From Bifiguratus adelaidae (taxonomy: Eukaryota > Mucoromycota > Endogonomycetes > Endogonales), in the NCBI GenBank assembly GCA_002261195.1, contig MVBO01000029.1:84326-148325 (forward strand): a DNA stretch of 64,000 nucleotides, read 5' to 3'. Below are positions 1-11,260 of this stretch, in pieces. The notes beneath the pieces were generated by a model. The model was not told where the DNA came from. It made no database searches and saw only the letters and a program-made list of their open reading frames with translations. Position numbers and translations under genes: made by a program. Each line of letters opens with the position of its first letter. Position 1 is the stretch's first letter.

Positions 1-294
1 TCGAACGCCACTGGTGAGCACAATGCCATCTTGTGTGATGGTATCGACACCGACCACCGGGCGTGTATCAAACATGTTGCGGAAGGCTGAGTAGAGACTT
101 TCGGGGACAATGGTATCGGACGTGGGAGCTTCCTTGGGCCATGTTTGGTTCATGACGGGTGTGTTGTGCGGTTGTTGATGGACTTCGTTCGTTGGTCGGC
201 GTTTGGCGTAGAGGGAGAGGGTTGTCGTGAGGGATCGTTGGCCGAGCGATCGTGTCAGAGCTCGACAGCGTGTGGAGGTTACGGATCGTAGCAT
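1..294 (-). CDS. N-terminal part of a mitochondrial protein, possibly NDUFAF3/Mth938-like complex I assembly factor (cut by window edge)
   Basis: The minus strand opens with ATG at 294 and stays open for 98 codons to the window edge. The first 25 or so residues (MLRSVTSTRCRALTRSLGQR) are rich in Arg, Ser and Thr with no acidic residue, which is what a cleavable mitochondrial presequence looks like. The part near the edge contains VVGVDTITQDGIVLTSGVR, which resembles the start of the Mth938-like fold of NDUFAF3, an assembly factor of respiratory complex I. That identity is inferred from one short stretch; the diagnostic core lies outside the window. No intron is needed in the visible part. A hypothetical gene starts 133 nt away on the other strand, so the two are divergent. 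Confidence 0.5.
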   Translation of the reverse strand, partial: MLRSVTSTRCRALTRSLGQRSLTTTLSLYAKRRPTNEVHQQPHNTPVMNQTWPKEAPTSDTIVPESLYSAFRNMFDTRPVVGVDTITQDGIVLTSGVR

Positions 295-427
295 TATGGT
301 ATGATGCCGGGCAGTCAGTAGTATCTTTGGTGGAGCAAGAAGCGTCAAAGAAGGCAAATGTCCTTGTCAATGTGCCACTTGAACCCTAAAGCCCGGTGGT
401 CGAGAAAGAAACAAGTCTTCTTTATTG

Positions 428-1082
428 ATGGCATGGCCACTAGACCAGCAAGCGTTGGAAGCGTTTCATGCGCGTCACTTTAGTCCAGAGTGTGTCAGTG
501 CATGGACTCAACTAATAGAGAGACCACGGAAACGTGCGAGATCAGAAGAAGTTTGTCGTGAGGAAGGATGGACGCGCCATGAGGTCGCACTCTTCCCATC
601 CATGCCATCCCCTCCACCCAACTCAACACCACCGAATCCAGTCATTCCTAACGCAGCCCCCACTACCGACGACGTACATGGTACCGTCATGACCTTGTCT
701 CAAGAAACCATCGACATGTTTCGATTCTCTGAAAACTACCGTCGAGAACGTGAGTCTCTCGCTAGGTATAGAACAATACGCTCACATTCCCCCTTTACCA
801 GGTGAAGCAGCCCGAGAAAGGGCCAGAAAACGAAAGGAAGCCCGCAAACTCCGTCTACACACCACATCCTCACCTCCCGACACTGCGCATCCCGATAGTC
901 CCGAATCCCCCGATACTCCCGATTTTGAGCATCAGGAACCGCCTCCAGATACCCTCGTGCTCTACGATCCTCCTCCGGATGCTCTCCATGTGCGCCTATT
1001 GCATACAGTCGTTAATGATGGGTACCGCCATACCTGCGATGAGGACGTGACCTTGTGGCCGGTGTTGCCTTTGCGTCTCTAA
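428..1082 (+). CDS. Hypothetical protein with basic helical segment, two exons
   Basis: Two exons, 428-749 and 802-1082, joined by a 52-nt GT-AG intron, give 200 residues. I chose ATG 428 because it opens the frame in front of the conserved-looking start MAWPLDQQ. The first half is mixed and Pro-rich. Around the splice junction lies FRFSENYRRER, running into a strongly basic stretch EAARERARKRKEARK that is probably a charged helix or nuclear signal. The second half is Pro/Asp-rich and disordered (several PDTP/PDSP motifs) and ends in a short ordered tail containing VLYDPPPDALHVRLLH. I do not recognise the family and assign no function. It converges on the Cactin gene, whose stop is 230 nt away. 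Confidence 0.65.
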
Positions 1083-1312
1083 TCATTTCGCCATGATGAT
1101 GAACCAACATCCTTGTCCTTAATCGCGAGCCTAGCGTCGCGGTGATGCAGATTCAAATGTTGCGCAGGACATGAGGGGGAAAGGAGGAGCCATTCGATGA
1201 GCGAGGAACAAGGGAAAGAGGATTTTCCCTTGGACAGCGCTTCATGGATGGCTCTATTGTTTTCCCCTCATGATGGGTCTGAATGGATGATGATACACGT
1301 ACAAGGCCAATT

Positions 1313-3623
1313 TTATTTGCGATAAAAGTGTCGCTTAAAGTGGAAAAAGAGTTGCAGCACCCCTCGATCAAAACTACTCTTGAATCCCTTCTTGTGCGAA
1401 TACTCCCATTCGCGATTGACGATACGGAAGGCAATGTCTTCGTAAGGTGGTCCAGCCTTGAAGCGAATCAGCACGGTTTCGTCCATATCGGGTTCTTTTT
1501 CAATGACATAGGTAGGTGCTTTGGATGGATCAATCAAATCCGGATAAAAGATGCTACAAGAAGACAGGGACATGTTGAGCATGGGCAGGTAAGGCACACG
1601 CAAAGCCTCATTACGTACTGAAACTTGTACCCTTGCACCACCTTGGGTGGCGGGTTATCCACATCATAATGTGTCTGATTGTACTTGTTCCACTCGTATC
1701 CAGTGTGTACCCGATTGAAGAAGCGTGGTTTCCGCGGACGGTACTTGTCCTGCCATAAGTATGTATCTTGCGGTAGGGCTGCTTCCACATTAAACATGTT
1801 TTCGTCTTCATCGAGACCTTTGGCGATTTCTTGCTCAAGAAGGGCGTTGGTAGCGACTGATTCATCCTGAACCGTCGCCGGTTGGACGTTTGCCCTGGCG
1901 GAAAAGGCAGGGGTGCGCGATCGCAGAAGGGTATAGTCTTGACCTTGTATCCGTCGGCGTTCCTCGAGCTAAAGAAGCCTGGTTAATGAAACGCGTTCTA
2001 TCATCTCTTCAGCTTGACTTACAAGTGAACGGGCATCCTCGCCTTCCTCCACCACCCGAATATGAGCATCGTCGCGTGGTATGGACGTGACGAGTTCGGG
2101 GCTCATCTCGCGTTGATAGGGTTCGATCAGTGTTTCCTCTCTATCTGGTTGACCCTCGGCATCGTCTACTCCCTCGTCCGTATCCATGCCGTCCTCTGCA
2201 CCCACACCATTTCCAGGCACCTCCATGTGCGCTAGTCCAAGCGCATGACCGAGCTCTTGCTGAACCTTGGCGGCTTCCTCGCGTTGCTTGCTGCGCAGCT
2301 GCTCCAGACGTGTCTTGAGCATATGTTCATGCATGTCTCGTAATAGTGCCTTGGACTTGTACACCACCAATTGACTTAGTAGGTGTTCCCAATACTCTAC
2401 ATCCACCGGTCCACCTGAATTGAGTTTGGCATGGATCTGCTTTTCCAGGATGCACAATTGATCATGCGTTTTGCCTGCCAGTACGCGTACAATTTCTTCA
2501 TTGATTGGTTGCGCCACGCCACCCACCGCTATTCTCGCAGCGTCGGTTCGTGTTGATGCCAGCTTGTCATCAGAGACCACTTTCATGTTCTGTTGTGTAT
2601 CATCAGCAATTGATGACCATGAGACACATGCAAGCAACACTTGCCTTCCAAAATTCGACACTTTCCGGACTCTTTTCGAGTGCCAAATACATGTTAATGT
2701 CCTTGTGGAGCTCTTCCATTTCCTCCAACGTTAAGTTCTGCATAGCAAAGTGAGCCACTTGTTCCACGCAATACATGCACACTCACATCAAAGATGGTGT
2801 ACGGTTCTTCCAGATCCACTTCAATATCCACATCCTCTTCCACCTTATCGGGTTCATTGGCAAGGCGCAAGTTCATGGCCAAGACATCAATAGGCTTTGC
2901 CCGGCCTTCCTTGATGCGGATCTCTGCTCGTCGCTTGGCTTGCTCCAGATGAAACTGTGTTTGCAAGAATAAATTGCAAAGATCCAGTAAAGCTTTCATC
3001 GAGCCCTTCTCCACTTACCTCTTCCTCCCGCGCATACCAATCGCCCATTTGAGCCGCCTCGGCCTCGCGCTGCATCCTCGCCATCTCCTCTTCTCTCAAC
3101 TCCCGTTCGATTTCTCGTTCTGCACGACGCTTGTTTAGCTTTTCAAGCTCCTCTTGTGTCTCTATCCGCCGTTCACGTTCCCGCCTTGCGATCTCCTTGG
3201 CCGACAAGCCCGTCTTCTTTTCCTTTTCTTGCTTTTTACCCCACGCAAACTTGGCTTCCAAGTTGACATCGTTGAAGGGATTGTTCACATTGGAGTAACC
3301 AAGTTGTGAAATAGAAGGACCAAAGGAAGGCATCTGTTCTTCCTCCTCGTCCTCGTCAGGTTCAGGTGTACGATGGCGATGTTTGGACTTTTTGTCCTTG
3401 TGCTTTCGTGAGGACCGCTCCTCGGAGCGATCTCGAGACCTTCGTCGTCTGTGTGATCTGTCACGTCTAAATGTGAGCACCATGCGGTCAAATGCGAGAC
3501 TTACCTGTCATCCTTGTAGCGATCCTCATATCGATCGTCGTGTCGGTCACGAGGCCGTGAACGGTGTCTGTGTCTGTCGTCGTCTTGCCTCCGCCGCTCC
3601 GGTGTAGGTGAACGCGTCGGCAT
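1313..3623 (-). CDS. cactin: Cactin, spliceosome-associated protein
   Basis: Seven exons in transcript order: 3623-3505, 3466-3019, 2954-2787, 2737-2645, 2589-2023, 1968-1619, 1553-1313; 661 residues. Cactin proteins are nuclear factors that bind the spliceosome and support pre-mRNA splicing. The N-terminus is an Arg/Asp/His-rich RS-like region, followed by the family signature LGYSNVNNPF and a long charged helix (RRERERRIETQEELEKLNKR). The middle domain includes EGRAKPIDVL and EEPYTIFD. The C-terminal domain is almost invariant with animal Cactin: KYRPRKPRFFNRVHTGYEWN, NQTHYDVDNPPPK, AGPPYEDIAFRIVNREWEYS and FHFKRH. Frame is kept across all joins. The fourth intron (2644-2590) starts with GC instead of GT (AAG|GCAAGT). 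Length matches fungal and animal Cactins. Very secure. Confidence 0.95.
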
Positions 3624-5245
3624 GGTGTATAATGTGAGTTGTAGGAGTGGGAATCTATGCGGCGAGGCGTGACCAATGCCGTGTGCGTGAAATCAGAGCG
3701 AAAGGAAATTTGCCCATTGTCTGAAGCAAGCGTGCAAAGAGCGAGAGCCATTAGATCATTGATGAGAGTGTATGGCCAGTATAAATCTATGCAATGCATC
3801 GATGGTGTCCCTGTGCGTCCGTGGGTTGCGATTCGTTGTATTTTCCGAGCTCCTTGGAGCATGATTTAGGATAGGCTTGGGAGGCCACATTACATTTACA
3901 TCAATAGAAGATGGTCATGGTCAAGGACACCCAGAGACAAAGAAATGCATGCTTCTATAGCGCGAGGTGAAGCATTATCGACGTTTCCCCGCCTTGCTTC
4001 AATTGGAGTACGATGTGCAGAATTCATGTCATCACCGCGTCCGCTAAGAGCCTTAGGTTGACCTTAACCTTGTTCATTTCTAAAGTCTAACCAAGCGTTG
4101 AGACCATGCAAAAAGAGATTACTTGTCATGTAGGAGAATACAACGAGAGATGGATGGTATCCATGTCGTCGAGACGGAATTTAATCCGCGCCGCGCAGAC
4201 ATCACCTGACTTGAGGATCCTTCCGGAAACGCGTACACGTTCTCGAAGATGGAAAGGACAGATTCCACCGCCTCTATCAGTGAGTGTGCTGGAGGCATCG
4301 CCTTGTTATCATTTCAGGCAATGCTAGCAGGTGCTGCGCTTGTACCAGTTGAACCACGTTGAGCCATCGAGGTCGTGAAGCCAACATTATCAGAAAGCAA
4401 CCAAGCTATTATGAATATAATCCTGCTGTGACCGAAACTCGTAGTGTGCGGTGCGATTCGTGAAACCAAGCATTGTGGACCTGCAATGATATCCTAGTAG
4501 GGACAGCCCTGCTCAACTTTCCCTCTCGTCAACCATTCGATAGCCTGGACGGACATCAATGCAGATGGATAATATCAGTGGCAAATCAGTATACTGGTTG
4601 ACGGTCCTTTGCGCAACAGGTTGAGCAACGAGGACAAACTTTACACCCCTGACCAACGTGGCGATTTAGTCGACTGATCTATCGCCCATCATGGCCCCCT
4701 CGACCTATCCACGCCCAAGGCCTATTGGTTCCACCTGAATCAAGACCTTGCACTTCCAAGTCCTTGATACCATCCCGCGGTCAGCCTTTCACGTCCCTGA
4801 TTAACATTCTAGTCCATCTGGGGCATGACCTGTTCCTGATGTCAAAAATATGCCTTATACATTGACGAGAGTGGATTGGGTCGTGGCCATGCCGATGTTC
4901 TCCTCCTTAAAATTGGCCATCGATAAGCGCGACCGTCCCGACCCGTGAAAAGTCCCCCGGATGTGTATAACAAGCACGGGCCGATGCCTATATGCAAGAT
5001 AAGCTGTCATGTCCCAATCATCGGGCATCGAAATTAGGGCAGAGATTGGGGCTTTGGCGACGCGGTAATACACACATACACACGCACACAAGACAACCTA
5101 TCGTTTGTTCTGCCATTCCAACTATATACACAAGGCAACATGTAACTCTGACATCTATAAAGCATCTAAAGCATCTAAAGTCATCTATAAACCAATCTAA
5201 ATCATCAGTGAAAAACAAAAACACAAAGGTCCAGCCTTGGAGGGG
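3624..5245. other. Intergenic region, 1.6 kb, no gene recognised
   Basis: This stretch holds the Cactin 5' region and the 3' flank of the C2H2 gene. I found no convincing open frame, tRNA or splice-consistent gene on either strand. Toward its right end lie a CA-rich microsatellite (5069-5091) and a short imperfect repeat of CATCTAAAG units (about 5155-5185). Confidence 0.5.
5069..5091. repeat. CA-rich microsatellite
   Basis: An interrupted run of CA dinucleotides (cacacatacacacgcacaca) in the 3' flank of the C2H2 gene. Confidence 0.8.
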
Positions 5246-6202
5246 CTACACGGGTGGCAAGAGCGAGGTGATAGGGGGTAAGAGGGGTTTGTGCGTTTGA
5301 GGCACAATTGACGAAAGAGGAGGCAACATGGTTTGTTGATCTTGCTCTTGAGGCATCAACGGAGGCAATGTATTGGATAAGAGTGAGATGGATGTACTAG
5401 CTGGCGCAGCAATTGGATGCGTTGATCGAACATTGCTGAAGCCAAAAGGTCTTATGAGAGGCGACGTTTCTGGCGTACAAAGAGCATCGGAGTCTGAATC
5501 AGGCGTGGCTTGTCTTGTTGTGAATCCAGAGGATGGATAGGCAGATAGGGTTGGCGAAGAGGCTCTTGAGGGTGGCAACGACATGGAAAATACCGGACTT
5601 GAGGCGCTAGACGATGTTGGGCTACAGGGCTGTGAGCGAATTGTGAACAGCAACTGACGATCCTGTTCAGAGTGTTGCTTGATGTGACGTGTGAGATGGG
5701 ATTGTCGCCAGTAAGCCTTGGAACAATTCGGGATCGGACACTGCTGGAGCGTGCACGACCTTGGCGCGGGATCGGAACCGTGCACCAGGACGGAAGCAGC
5801 AGCCAAGGTGGATGCAGACACTGATCGATAAGGCGAAACCTGAAGATTCTTGGAGTGCGCCGCTGCTGCCTGTGCGTATTCGGCGGATCCATCCAAAATG
5901 ACATTGACCTCCTTAAACTCTAATCCATGATGCACCTTGGGCTGAACCTTGCGCTCCTTTCGCTTCTTGACAGTTGAATGTATCCGTAGATGTCTCGTCA
6001 ACTCATCTAAGCGCGAAAAGCGCTTATAGCACCCGGGAAAGGTGCAAGGATGGGGTTTCTCACCCGTATGCGTTCGAATATGTCGTGTCTGATGTTCTAA
6101 CCGAGAGAATGATTTCGGACATAGATGACATTTGTAAGGTCGTGACTCAACTTGTTGAGCAGGTAGCTCATTCAAGATGGAATGCAATGCAAAGGAAGCC
6201 AT
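5246..6202 (-). CDS. C2H2 zinc-finger transcription factor, Mig1/CreA-like finger pair plus a third finger
   Basis: One uninterrupted frame of 318 residues from ATG 6202. Two tandem C2H2 fingers lie near the N-terminus (about residues 24-76): [19 protein letters not shown], then HTGEKPHPC...[15 protein letters not shown]. The [18 protein letters not shown] linker and FSR-DELTRH helix are those of the Mig1/CreA glucose-repressor group, which binds GC-rich promoter sites. CreA has S-D at the second recognition helix where this protein has L-D, so target specificity may differ. A third, separate finger ([19 protein letters not shown]) lies about 100 residues further on. The rest is Ser/Pro-rich and disordered, with an SP/TP-rich tail. 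The role as a DNA-binding regulator is secure; equating it with the carbon-catabolite repressor is not. It is single-exon in an intron-rich neighbourhood. Confidence 0.85.
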   Translation of the reverse strand: MASFALHSILNELPAQQVESRPYKCHLCPKSFSRLEHQTRHIRTHTGEKPHPCTFPGCYKRFSRLDELTRHLRIHSTVKKRKERKVQPKVHHGLEFKEVNVILDGSAEYAQAAAAHSKNLQVSPYRSVSASTLAAASVLVHGSDPAPRSCTLQQCPIPNCSKAYWRQSHLTRHIKQHSEQDRQLLFTIRSQPCSPTSSSASSPVFSMSLPPSRASSPTLSAYPSSGFTTRQATPDSDSDALCTPETSPLIRPFGFSNVRSTHPIAAPASTSISLLSNTLPPLMPQEQDQQTMLPPLSSIVPQTHKPLLPPITSLLPPV

Positions 6203-6230
6203 GAAAAGGTACAAGCGCCAACTGCTCAGC

Positions 6231-6236
6231 TTTATA
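6231..6236 (-). promoter_or_regulatory. TATA box of the C2H2 gene
   Basis: TATAAA on the minus strand, beginning 34 nt upstream of the ATG at 6202. If used, the leader would be very short. Confidence 0.5.
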
Positions 6237-6319
6237 AGTGAGAGAAGAGATACGAATTGTTGATTAGGTCAAACCCTCCGAAAAAGGAAGTTTGACGGAG
6301 TCTGAATGAGATACCTAAT

Positions 6320-6378
6320 CACGTGTTGGAAGGGCAACATGTACACGTGAAAGGAATGATCCGATTGGCTAACACGTG
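6320..6378. promoter_or_regulatory. Three CACGTG E-boxes upstream of the C2H2 gene
   Basis: CACGTG occurs at 6320-6325, 6344-6349 and 6373-6378, with a reverse CCAAT element (GATTGGCT) between the last two. All lie in the 253 nt between the C2H2 start codon and the end of the deacetylase gene. CACGTG is the core site of bHLH factors such as Cbf1/Pho4-type regulators; binding here is inferred. Confidence 0.6.
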
Positions 6379-6455
6379 CAGCCCGTTATCGCATCTGGAC
6401 CACTTGGAACACTTGCTTGGCCGTATCAACGTACGCGTCTGGTTCTACGCGATTT

Positions 6456-8483
6456 TTAGCATGTGATTGTATATATGGTCATTGGGAATTCACCTTTGAT
6501 CTCGTCTTTGAGGGGATCCATGATGGAGGGTTTGTGTTCATTGCGTGATTTGTGTTCGCCTTCGCCATCCATGTCGTCATAAAATTCGTTATCGGGTTGT
6601 ATGCGTTTGTCTTGGTCTTGTACTAGAGATAAATAAGTATCGGGAACATTGGCCATGACTCCCTTACCAGGATTCCGAGTATCGGGATCTACGTCATCTT
6701 CATCCATGTCAAAGGTCTGTTGGTCTTTGGGTATCTCTGGATACGCGGGATAAGCAACAATGAGGTGCAATGCGCATGGTTACTTGCCTTGCATTTGGAC
6801 ACTGGGAGCGAATTGCGTTCGTGATAGGTTTTCAAAGACTTGTAGTCTGCATGGGTATGATGAGAACCTGAAACAGGGCTTTGCGAATCCTTACTTTATC
6901 TTTTCGAGGTATTCCTGCGTGTTCATGTTATCCATGTTGGTGGGTCGGACGTCGAGCTTGTAATCTGGGCCAAAGTATTCGTAATAGTCATTGTAGGGCA
7001 TTTCTGGGGTCATGGATTGGTTACTCTTATATTGCTTGTTGCAGATTGACGACATACCTGGTCCAATATCTTGGCCAACGACAACACCTGTCTCGTAAGC
7101 CCAGGCTCGAGCCACATTTCGCATCGTATATCCTCCTCCTCCTAGCACCAGTGTGGGCAGATTGAATTTTTTGACGAACTTGACGCAATTGGCGTGGCCT
7201 GGAACCATGCAGACATTGGGGTCAAGACATATTCACGTGGCAGCGCATGGGCCAATTCCCCATACCTCTCATGCTGAGATTGAAACAGCCAAGCCTATCC
7301 CCACTCAGCGAATCGGCGCCACACTGCAGGACCACGGCTGAAGGTCGATACCATTCCATGACCTTCTCAATCACCTGAAATGATCGACTTAAGACAAACA
7401 GGTATTCAACACGACGTGACCTACCGGTTCAAACACGCTCTTGTAACTCTCATCGTCAATACCGTCGCGAAGCGGAAAGTTGACGCTGTAGTATTTGCCC
7501 TTGCCCACTCCGGTGTCCTGTGGAAATGGGTAAGGACCGTGATTGTTGGGCGTAGGATCGCTTACCCTCAATTCGCCTGTACCAGGAAAATATTCACCAT
7601 ACTTGTGGAAGGAGCATGTCATGACCCGATCTGTCGTATAGAAGGCTTCTTCTACGCCATCTCCGTGATGAATATCGATATCAATGTATAACACACGGGG
7701 ATAGTAGCTGAAAAAGTCTCATGTAAGCAGGTCGAGGATAGCGGAGTCTTTGCCATTCCTGCATACCGCAGAAGTTCCAGAATGCCCAGAACAATGTCAT
7801 TGACATAGCAAAAGCCGGATGCTTCAGCCTTCTTGGCGTGATGAAGACCACCGGCCCAATTGATGGCAATATCGCACAAGCCTCTGTTGAGTCGGGCAGC
7901 TCCCTCTGTAGCAGTTGGAAATTTAGTAGACTCCTTTTCAAAGGTAGGCACAACTCACCCATACTACCACCGGCAGAGAGTCCACAATATTCAAACAAGC
8001 CTTCAAACACTGGACAATCATCGCCTACATTGACTGTCGGGGCGTGAGACACTCGTACACGATTCAATCCCGATATCTCACTTACATTTCGCTTGCTCTT
8101 TGCCAAATAGCTCCACGTTTTCGGGTGTAACACGCGACAGAAAGTCAATATACTCGTCCGTGTGGAACTGTGTCATTTCCCACTTGTTGGCTGGTTTAGC
8201 GCGCTAAACGAGAGGTGCGCGTCAGTCCATTCCACATAATCCACCAAGACCGCCCGGTACATACGTAAATCTCCATTTTCTTGTACAGGCCATAGTTCAT
8301 GACCAGACCATGGCACATTCGGATCCGATGAGGCTTCATGGGGTGCGTCGGTCCATAGTGGTAGTTGCCCACATTGGCTGGATCTTGTGTGAGAAACTTG
8401 CATTGCAACGGGACAATCAAGGCAATTGAGCAAGACTTACCATCATAAAAGTAGCATACACGCTTCTTGGGCTCCGCCGTCAT
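6456..8483 (-). CDS. rpd3: Class I histone deacetylase, Rpd3/HDAC1 type
   Basis: Twelve exons: 8483-8441, 8383-8265, 8203-8086, 8033-7959, 7905-7767, 7707-7566, 7517-7425, 7374-7266, 7198-7058, 7003-6895, 6846-6788, 6736-6456; 475 residues, close to human HDAC1. The enzyme removes acetyl groups from histone lysines in Sin3-type corepressor complexes using a catalytic zinc. Diagnostic blocks are present in order: [45 protein letters not shown] (tandem His), [17 protein letters not shown] (zinc ligands), [30 protein letters not shown] and [18 protein letters not shown]. The tail is acidic. The eleventh intron (6787-6737) uses a GC donor, CAAG|GCAAGT. The last codons follow a possible unused donor near the end, so the extreme C-terminus is less certain. 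It is divergent from the Chz1-like gene, 153 nt between start codons. Confidence 0.95.
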
Positions 8484-8563
8484 GGTTCTGACGATGGGCA
8501 ATCCGTGCGCGTCACAAGTTGCGCGGTTTGCAACTGACGTTTTTGGCAGCAGGTTAAGGTCTA

Positions 8564-8575
8564 GATCACGTGATC
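8564..8575. promoter_or_regulatory. Palindromic E-box GATCACGTGATC in the shared HDAC/Chz1 promoter
   Basis: A perfect 12-nt palindrome centred on CACGTG, lying roughly midway between the divergent start codons at 8483 and 8637. One bHLH-type site could serve both chromatin genes; this is inference from position and symmetry. Confidence 0.6.
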
Positions 8576-8636
8576 CCGCTTTCACCGTCACATTGTCACT
8601 TTTGAAAACTTGTTGACAACCACCTTACCGCCCCAC

Positions 8637-9141
8637 ATGGAGGACAGGAAGAGAAAGCTCGAGGAACTTGCTAGCAAGAGACGGCAAGAAGGCGAAAGGT
8701 AAGATTTTGTCACGAGGCTTGTGGTCTTGGAGGACATGGAGCGTCAGGGCCGACCTGGTCCGCCCTATGAGAAACGCGTAAGGCGCGGTCATAATCGCGT
8801 CCATTGTACGTTCCGAGCGCGATCCTTGCGTGCATAGGGGGAAAGGCACTGGCTTTTTTCGCTCAACCGTCTCCTTCATGTCCACGTTCCTCGATTACTG
8901 GAGAATTTAGATGGCCAAACTAACGTATATGCTTCTGTCTTGCCACGACTAGAGGTGAAGCTGAAGCCAAGCCTGCCAAGGCGGAAGAGAAAAAGAATGG
9001 TGTAACTGCTGATGTGGAAGGTAAGCGGCAGCTGATATGGTTGACGGAGGACCATTTCGATAAGACCAACCATCGTGACCGATAGATGGCGAGGAGGAGG
9101 GAGAGGAACCGGAAGAAAATGAGGAGGAAGAAGAAGAGGAG

Positions 9142-9174
<33 letters not shown>

Positions 9175-9495
9175 AAAGAGGAGGAAGAAGAGGAAGAACC
9201 GGCTCCGAAAAAGTCTTCCAAGACTTCCTCCAAGACTTCCTTCAAGAGCTCCCGAGCTCCTCCCACCAAAAAGGCCAAAAAGTCACGAGACGAGGATGAG
9301 GAGGAAGTCTCAGAGGAAGAGGCGGCCAGTGGTACGTAGATCTGCGTTATATAGGTCTTGCTCTGTCCTTATGGTCGACTCGCAGGTGACGAAGTCTTGG
9401 ATACCTCCAACATCATTACCAGCACCCGTCGTACCAGGGGAAAGAAGATTGACTATAGCCAATTCGGTGAGGATCCCGAAGATGAAGACGAATAA
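8637..9495 (+). CDS. chz1: Chz1-like histone H2A.Z-H2B chaperone
   Basis: Exons 8637-8698, 8953-9020, 9086-9331, 9386-9495 encode 161 residues. Chz1 is a small, largely unfolded nuclear chaperone that hands H2A.Z-H2B dimers to the SWR1 remodeller. The C-terminus carries the CHZ motif, read here as VLDTSNIITSTRRTRGKKID, matching the family pattern (Asp-Thr-Ser-Asn-Ile-Ile, then Arg-Arg-Thr-Arg-Gly-Lys-Lys-Ile-Asp). Before it come a Lys-rich start, an almost unbroken Glu run of about 35 residues coded by GAG/GAA, and a Ser/Lys-rich spacer. The first intron is 254 nt, several times longer than any other assigned intron in the gene-rich block except the proposed bZIP one. The divergent neighbour is an Rpd3 deacetylase, so both products act on chromatin. 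Identity rests mainly on the short CHZ motif. Confidence 0.8.
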
Positions 9496-9629
9496 ACGCG
9501 TTCGTGAACTGTGCCATGTATGACGCACATGCCATGTATACTTTTCGTACACAAGAACGTCAAGCCGTGTTTTCCGTTGGTTCGCAAGTATAATTTTAAA
9601 TTTACACCATATGCGGGGTATACGTCTGT

Positions 9630-11156
9630 CTAATGGAGATTTAACATTATTCCCATCATCATCGAGACGAGGATGGCTATGAGAGTGGGCAAAAGGCGAA
9701 CGGCGTCCGACCCATAGTTGGGTACGATGCCCGATCCCTGCGGCACCAAATCAGGACTGATGGTATTCATTGTCGAATTACCCCCGGGGGCACCTCCATC
9801 CGTCGCATTCGCAAGTGCATAACCGAGTAGCTTCAGGGTTTGCATCAATTTGGGTCCAAAAGGACCGCCGAGCGTTTGCTCATAATGGTCGATGGAAATG
9901 CCTCGTTGAGCAGCATAGACCATGAGATATTCTTGAGTGTCCGCATAGGTGGTGTTATCATCGTGCGAGATGGAAGATCCGTCGCTAAAAGGTTTAAGCG
10001 ATGTTTCGAGAATGTAGGCCTCTCCCATCGCTTGATTGGGAGCGACGACACCAATTGACTTAGGCGTCGTACCCAGCTTGAGGACCTGTATGCCTGCTCC
10101 GAGGGCAGAGGAATTGAGAAAGACGCTTGCCCACTCTGTGAGGGTTTGCGACGTATTAAGGGACGTGTAGCCCCTAAAGACTTGCGTGAATCGTGACAGC
10201 GGTTGCTTGTCGGCAAGCGACACAATATACTTGTCAAGCGGCCACTCGACAAAGATGAAACCATTGATATCTTGATCCGATTGAGCAATTTCCTGTGCGA
10301 TATTGGTGCCGTTTGATGGTGCAAGGGGCTGACTGGAAGAGGTGTCATTGCCTGACGGTGTAGGTGATGCGGGGGAGGTGCTGTTGTTTTGGGGAAGAGT
10401 GATGGAGGACCCGTTCGTGTATCCCAAAGGTGTCGGTGTCAGAAAAGAGGGAATGGCTGGATTCAATGCCTGCAACGCGAGTGATAGCTGTGCTGTCCAC
10501 CCAGAAATGAATCCCAATCCATGCACATACTCGTGCAAAACTGTTCGTGTAAAATCTACCTGTGTTGAATTGATTGGTCCATCACCCTCAAACCACCATG
10601 CTTGATCGGATGTAAACATGGCTTGAATGTCATACTGACTCCAGCTGGGATGTTGTGAGAGATTGAGCTGCTTGAGCAGTGCTTGTGGATAAAGGCGGGT
10701 AATGTTGTCGGATCGATCCAGCATCAAGTGCGTTGTTGCTGGATAAGCCTGGCCGACTGGAAGCGATCCATCCGGAGCCGGGCAGAGGCCTAACACCTTG
10801 CAAAAGCTCAAAAAGGTGGCATTGACCGTTATCGGCGTGGAGAGCTGCAAGATACCTGATATGATCTCCCCCGCACGTACATAGGTCTGCTGAGCCTGCG
10901 CGCACAGTGTCTTGTTGTTCTCTAGACAAGTGAAGTCGATCTGGAAGGCGTTGGTACCGTTGAACGTCAGTTGGTCACGGAGGTGTAGTTGAGGTTGTTT
11001 AGCCTTGTCGATGATGGGACAGTGAGAGGGAGTGTAGGTGGAGGGTGAAAGTGGGTTGGGATGGAAGAGACAGAGCTGAGCTCGCGTCCATGAGAGATAG
11101 CATGTGCTGATGACGGTAATGCTAAGGATGAACCGTGGCAACCGCATGGTGACCAT
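9630..11156 (-). CDS. Secreted, probably GPI-anchored zinc metalloprotease-like protein (HEXXH)
   Basis: A single open frame of 508 residues; ATGs at 11156 and 11147 are both plausible. Residues about 5-26 form a hydrophobic signal peptide ending near TRAQ. The central motif HEYVHGLGFISGW (His208, Glu209, His212) is a HEXXH zinc site with the LGF extension seen in several secreted zincin families. The family itself I cannot name. There are many N-glycosylation sequons and about eight Cys in the N-terminal half. The tail is a Ser/Pro/Asn-rich spacer followed by a hydrophobic end (LLPTLIAILVSMMMGIML), which fits a GPI-anchor signal, so the mature protein is probably at the cell surface. A TATA-like TATAATA at 11172-11178 lies very close to the first ATG, favouring 11147. 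No intron. Confidence 0.75.
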   Translation of the reverse strand: MVTMRLPRFILSITVISTCYLSWTRAQLCLFHPNPLSPSTYTPSHCPIIDKAKQPQLHLRDQLTFNGTNAFQIDFTCLENNKTLCAQAQQTYVRAGEIISGILQLSTPITVNATFLSFCKVLGLCPAPDGSLPVGQAYPATTHLMLDRSDNITRLYPQALLKQLNLSQHPSWSQYDIQAMFTSDQAWWFEGDGPINSTQVDFTRTVLHEYVHGLGFISGWTAQLSLALQALNPAIPSFLTPTPLGYTNGSSITLPQNNSTSPASPTPSGNDTSSSQPLAPSNGTNIAQEIAQSDQDINGFIFVEWPLDKYIVSLADKQPLSRFTQVFRGYTSLNTSQTLTEWASVFLNSSALGAGIQVLKLGTTPKSIGVVAPNQAMGEAYILETSLKPFSDGSSISHDDNTTYADTQEYLMVYAAQRGISIDHYEQTLGGPFGPKLMQTLKLLGYALANATDGGAPGGNSTMNTISPDLVPQGSGIVPNYGSDAVRLLPTLIAILVSMMMGIMLNLH

Positions 11157-11260
11157 GGTTAGACGAAGTGCTATTATACACCAAGGGACAAGAGAGAAGA
11201 AGTCAAAGAGCTATAGAGCAGAGAAAGAGAAAACGTCTGCCCCAGGGGTGTTCTAAACCC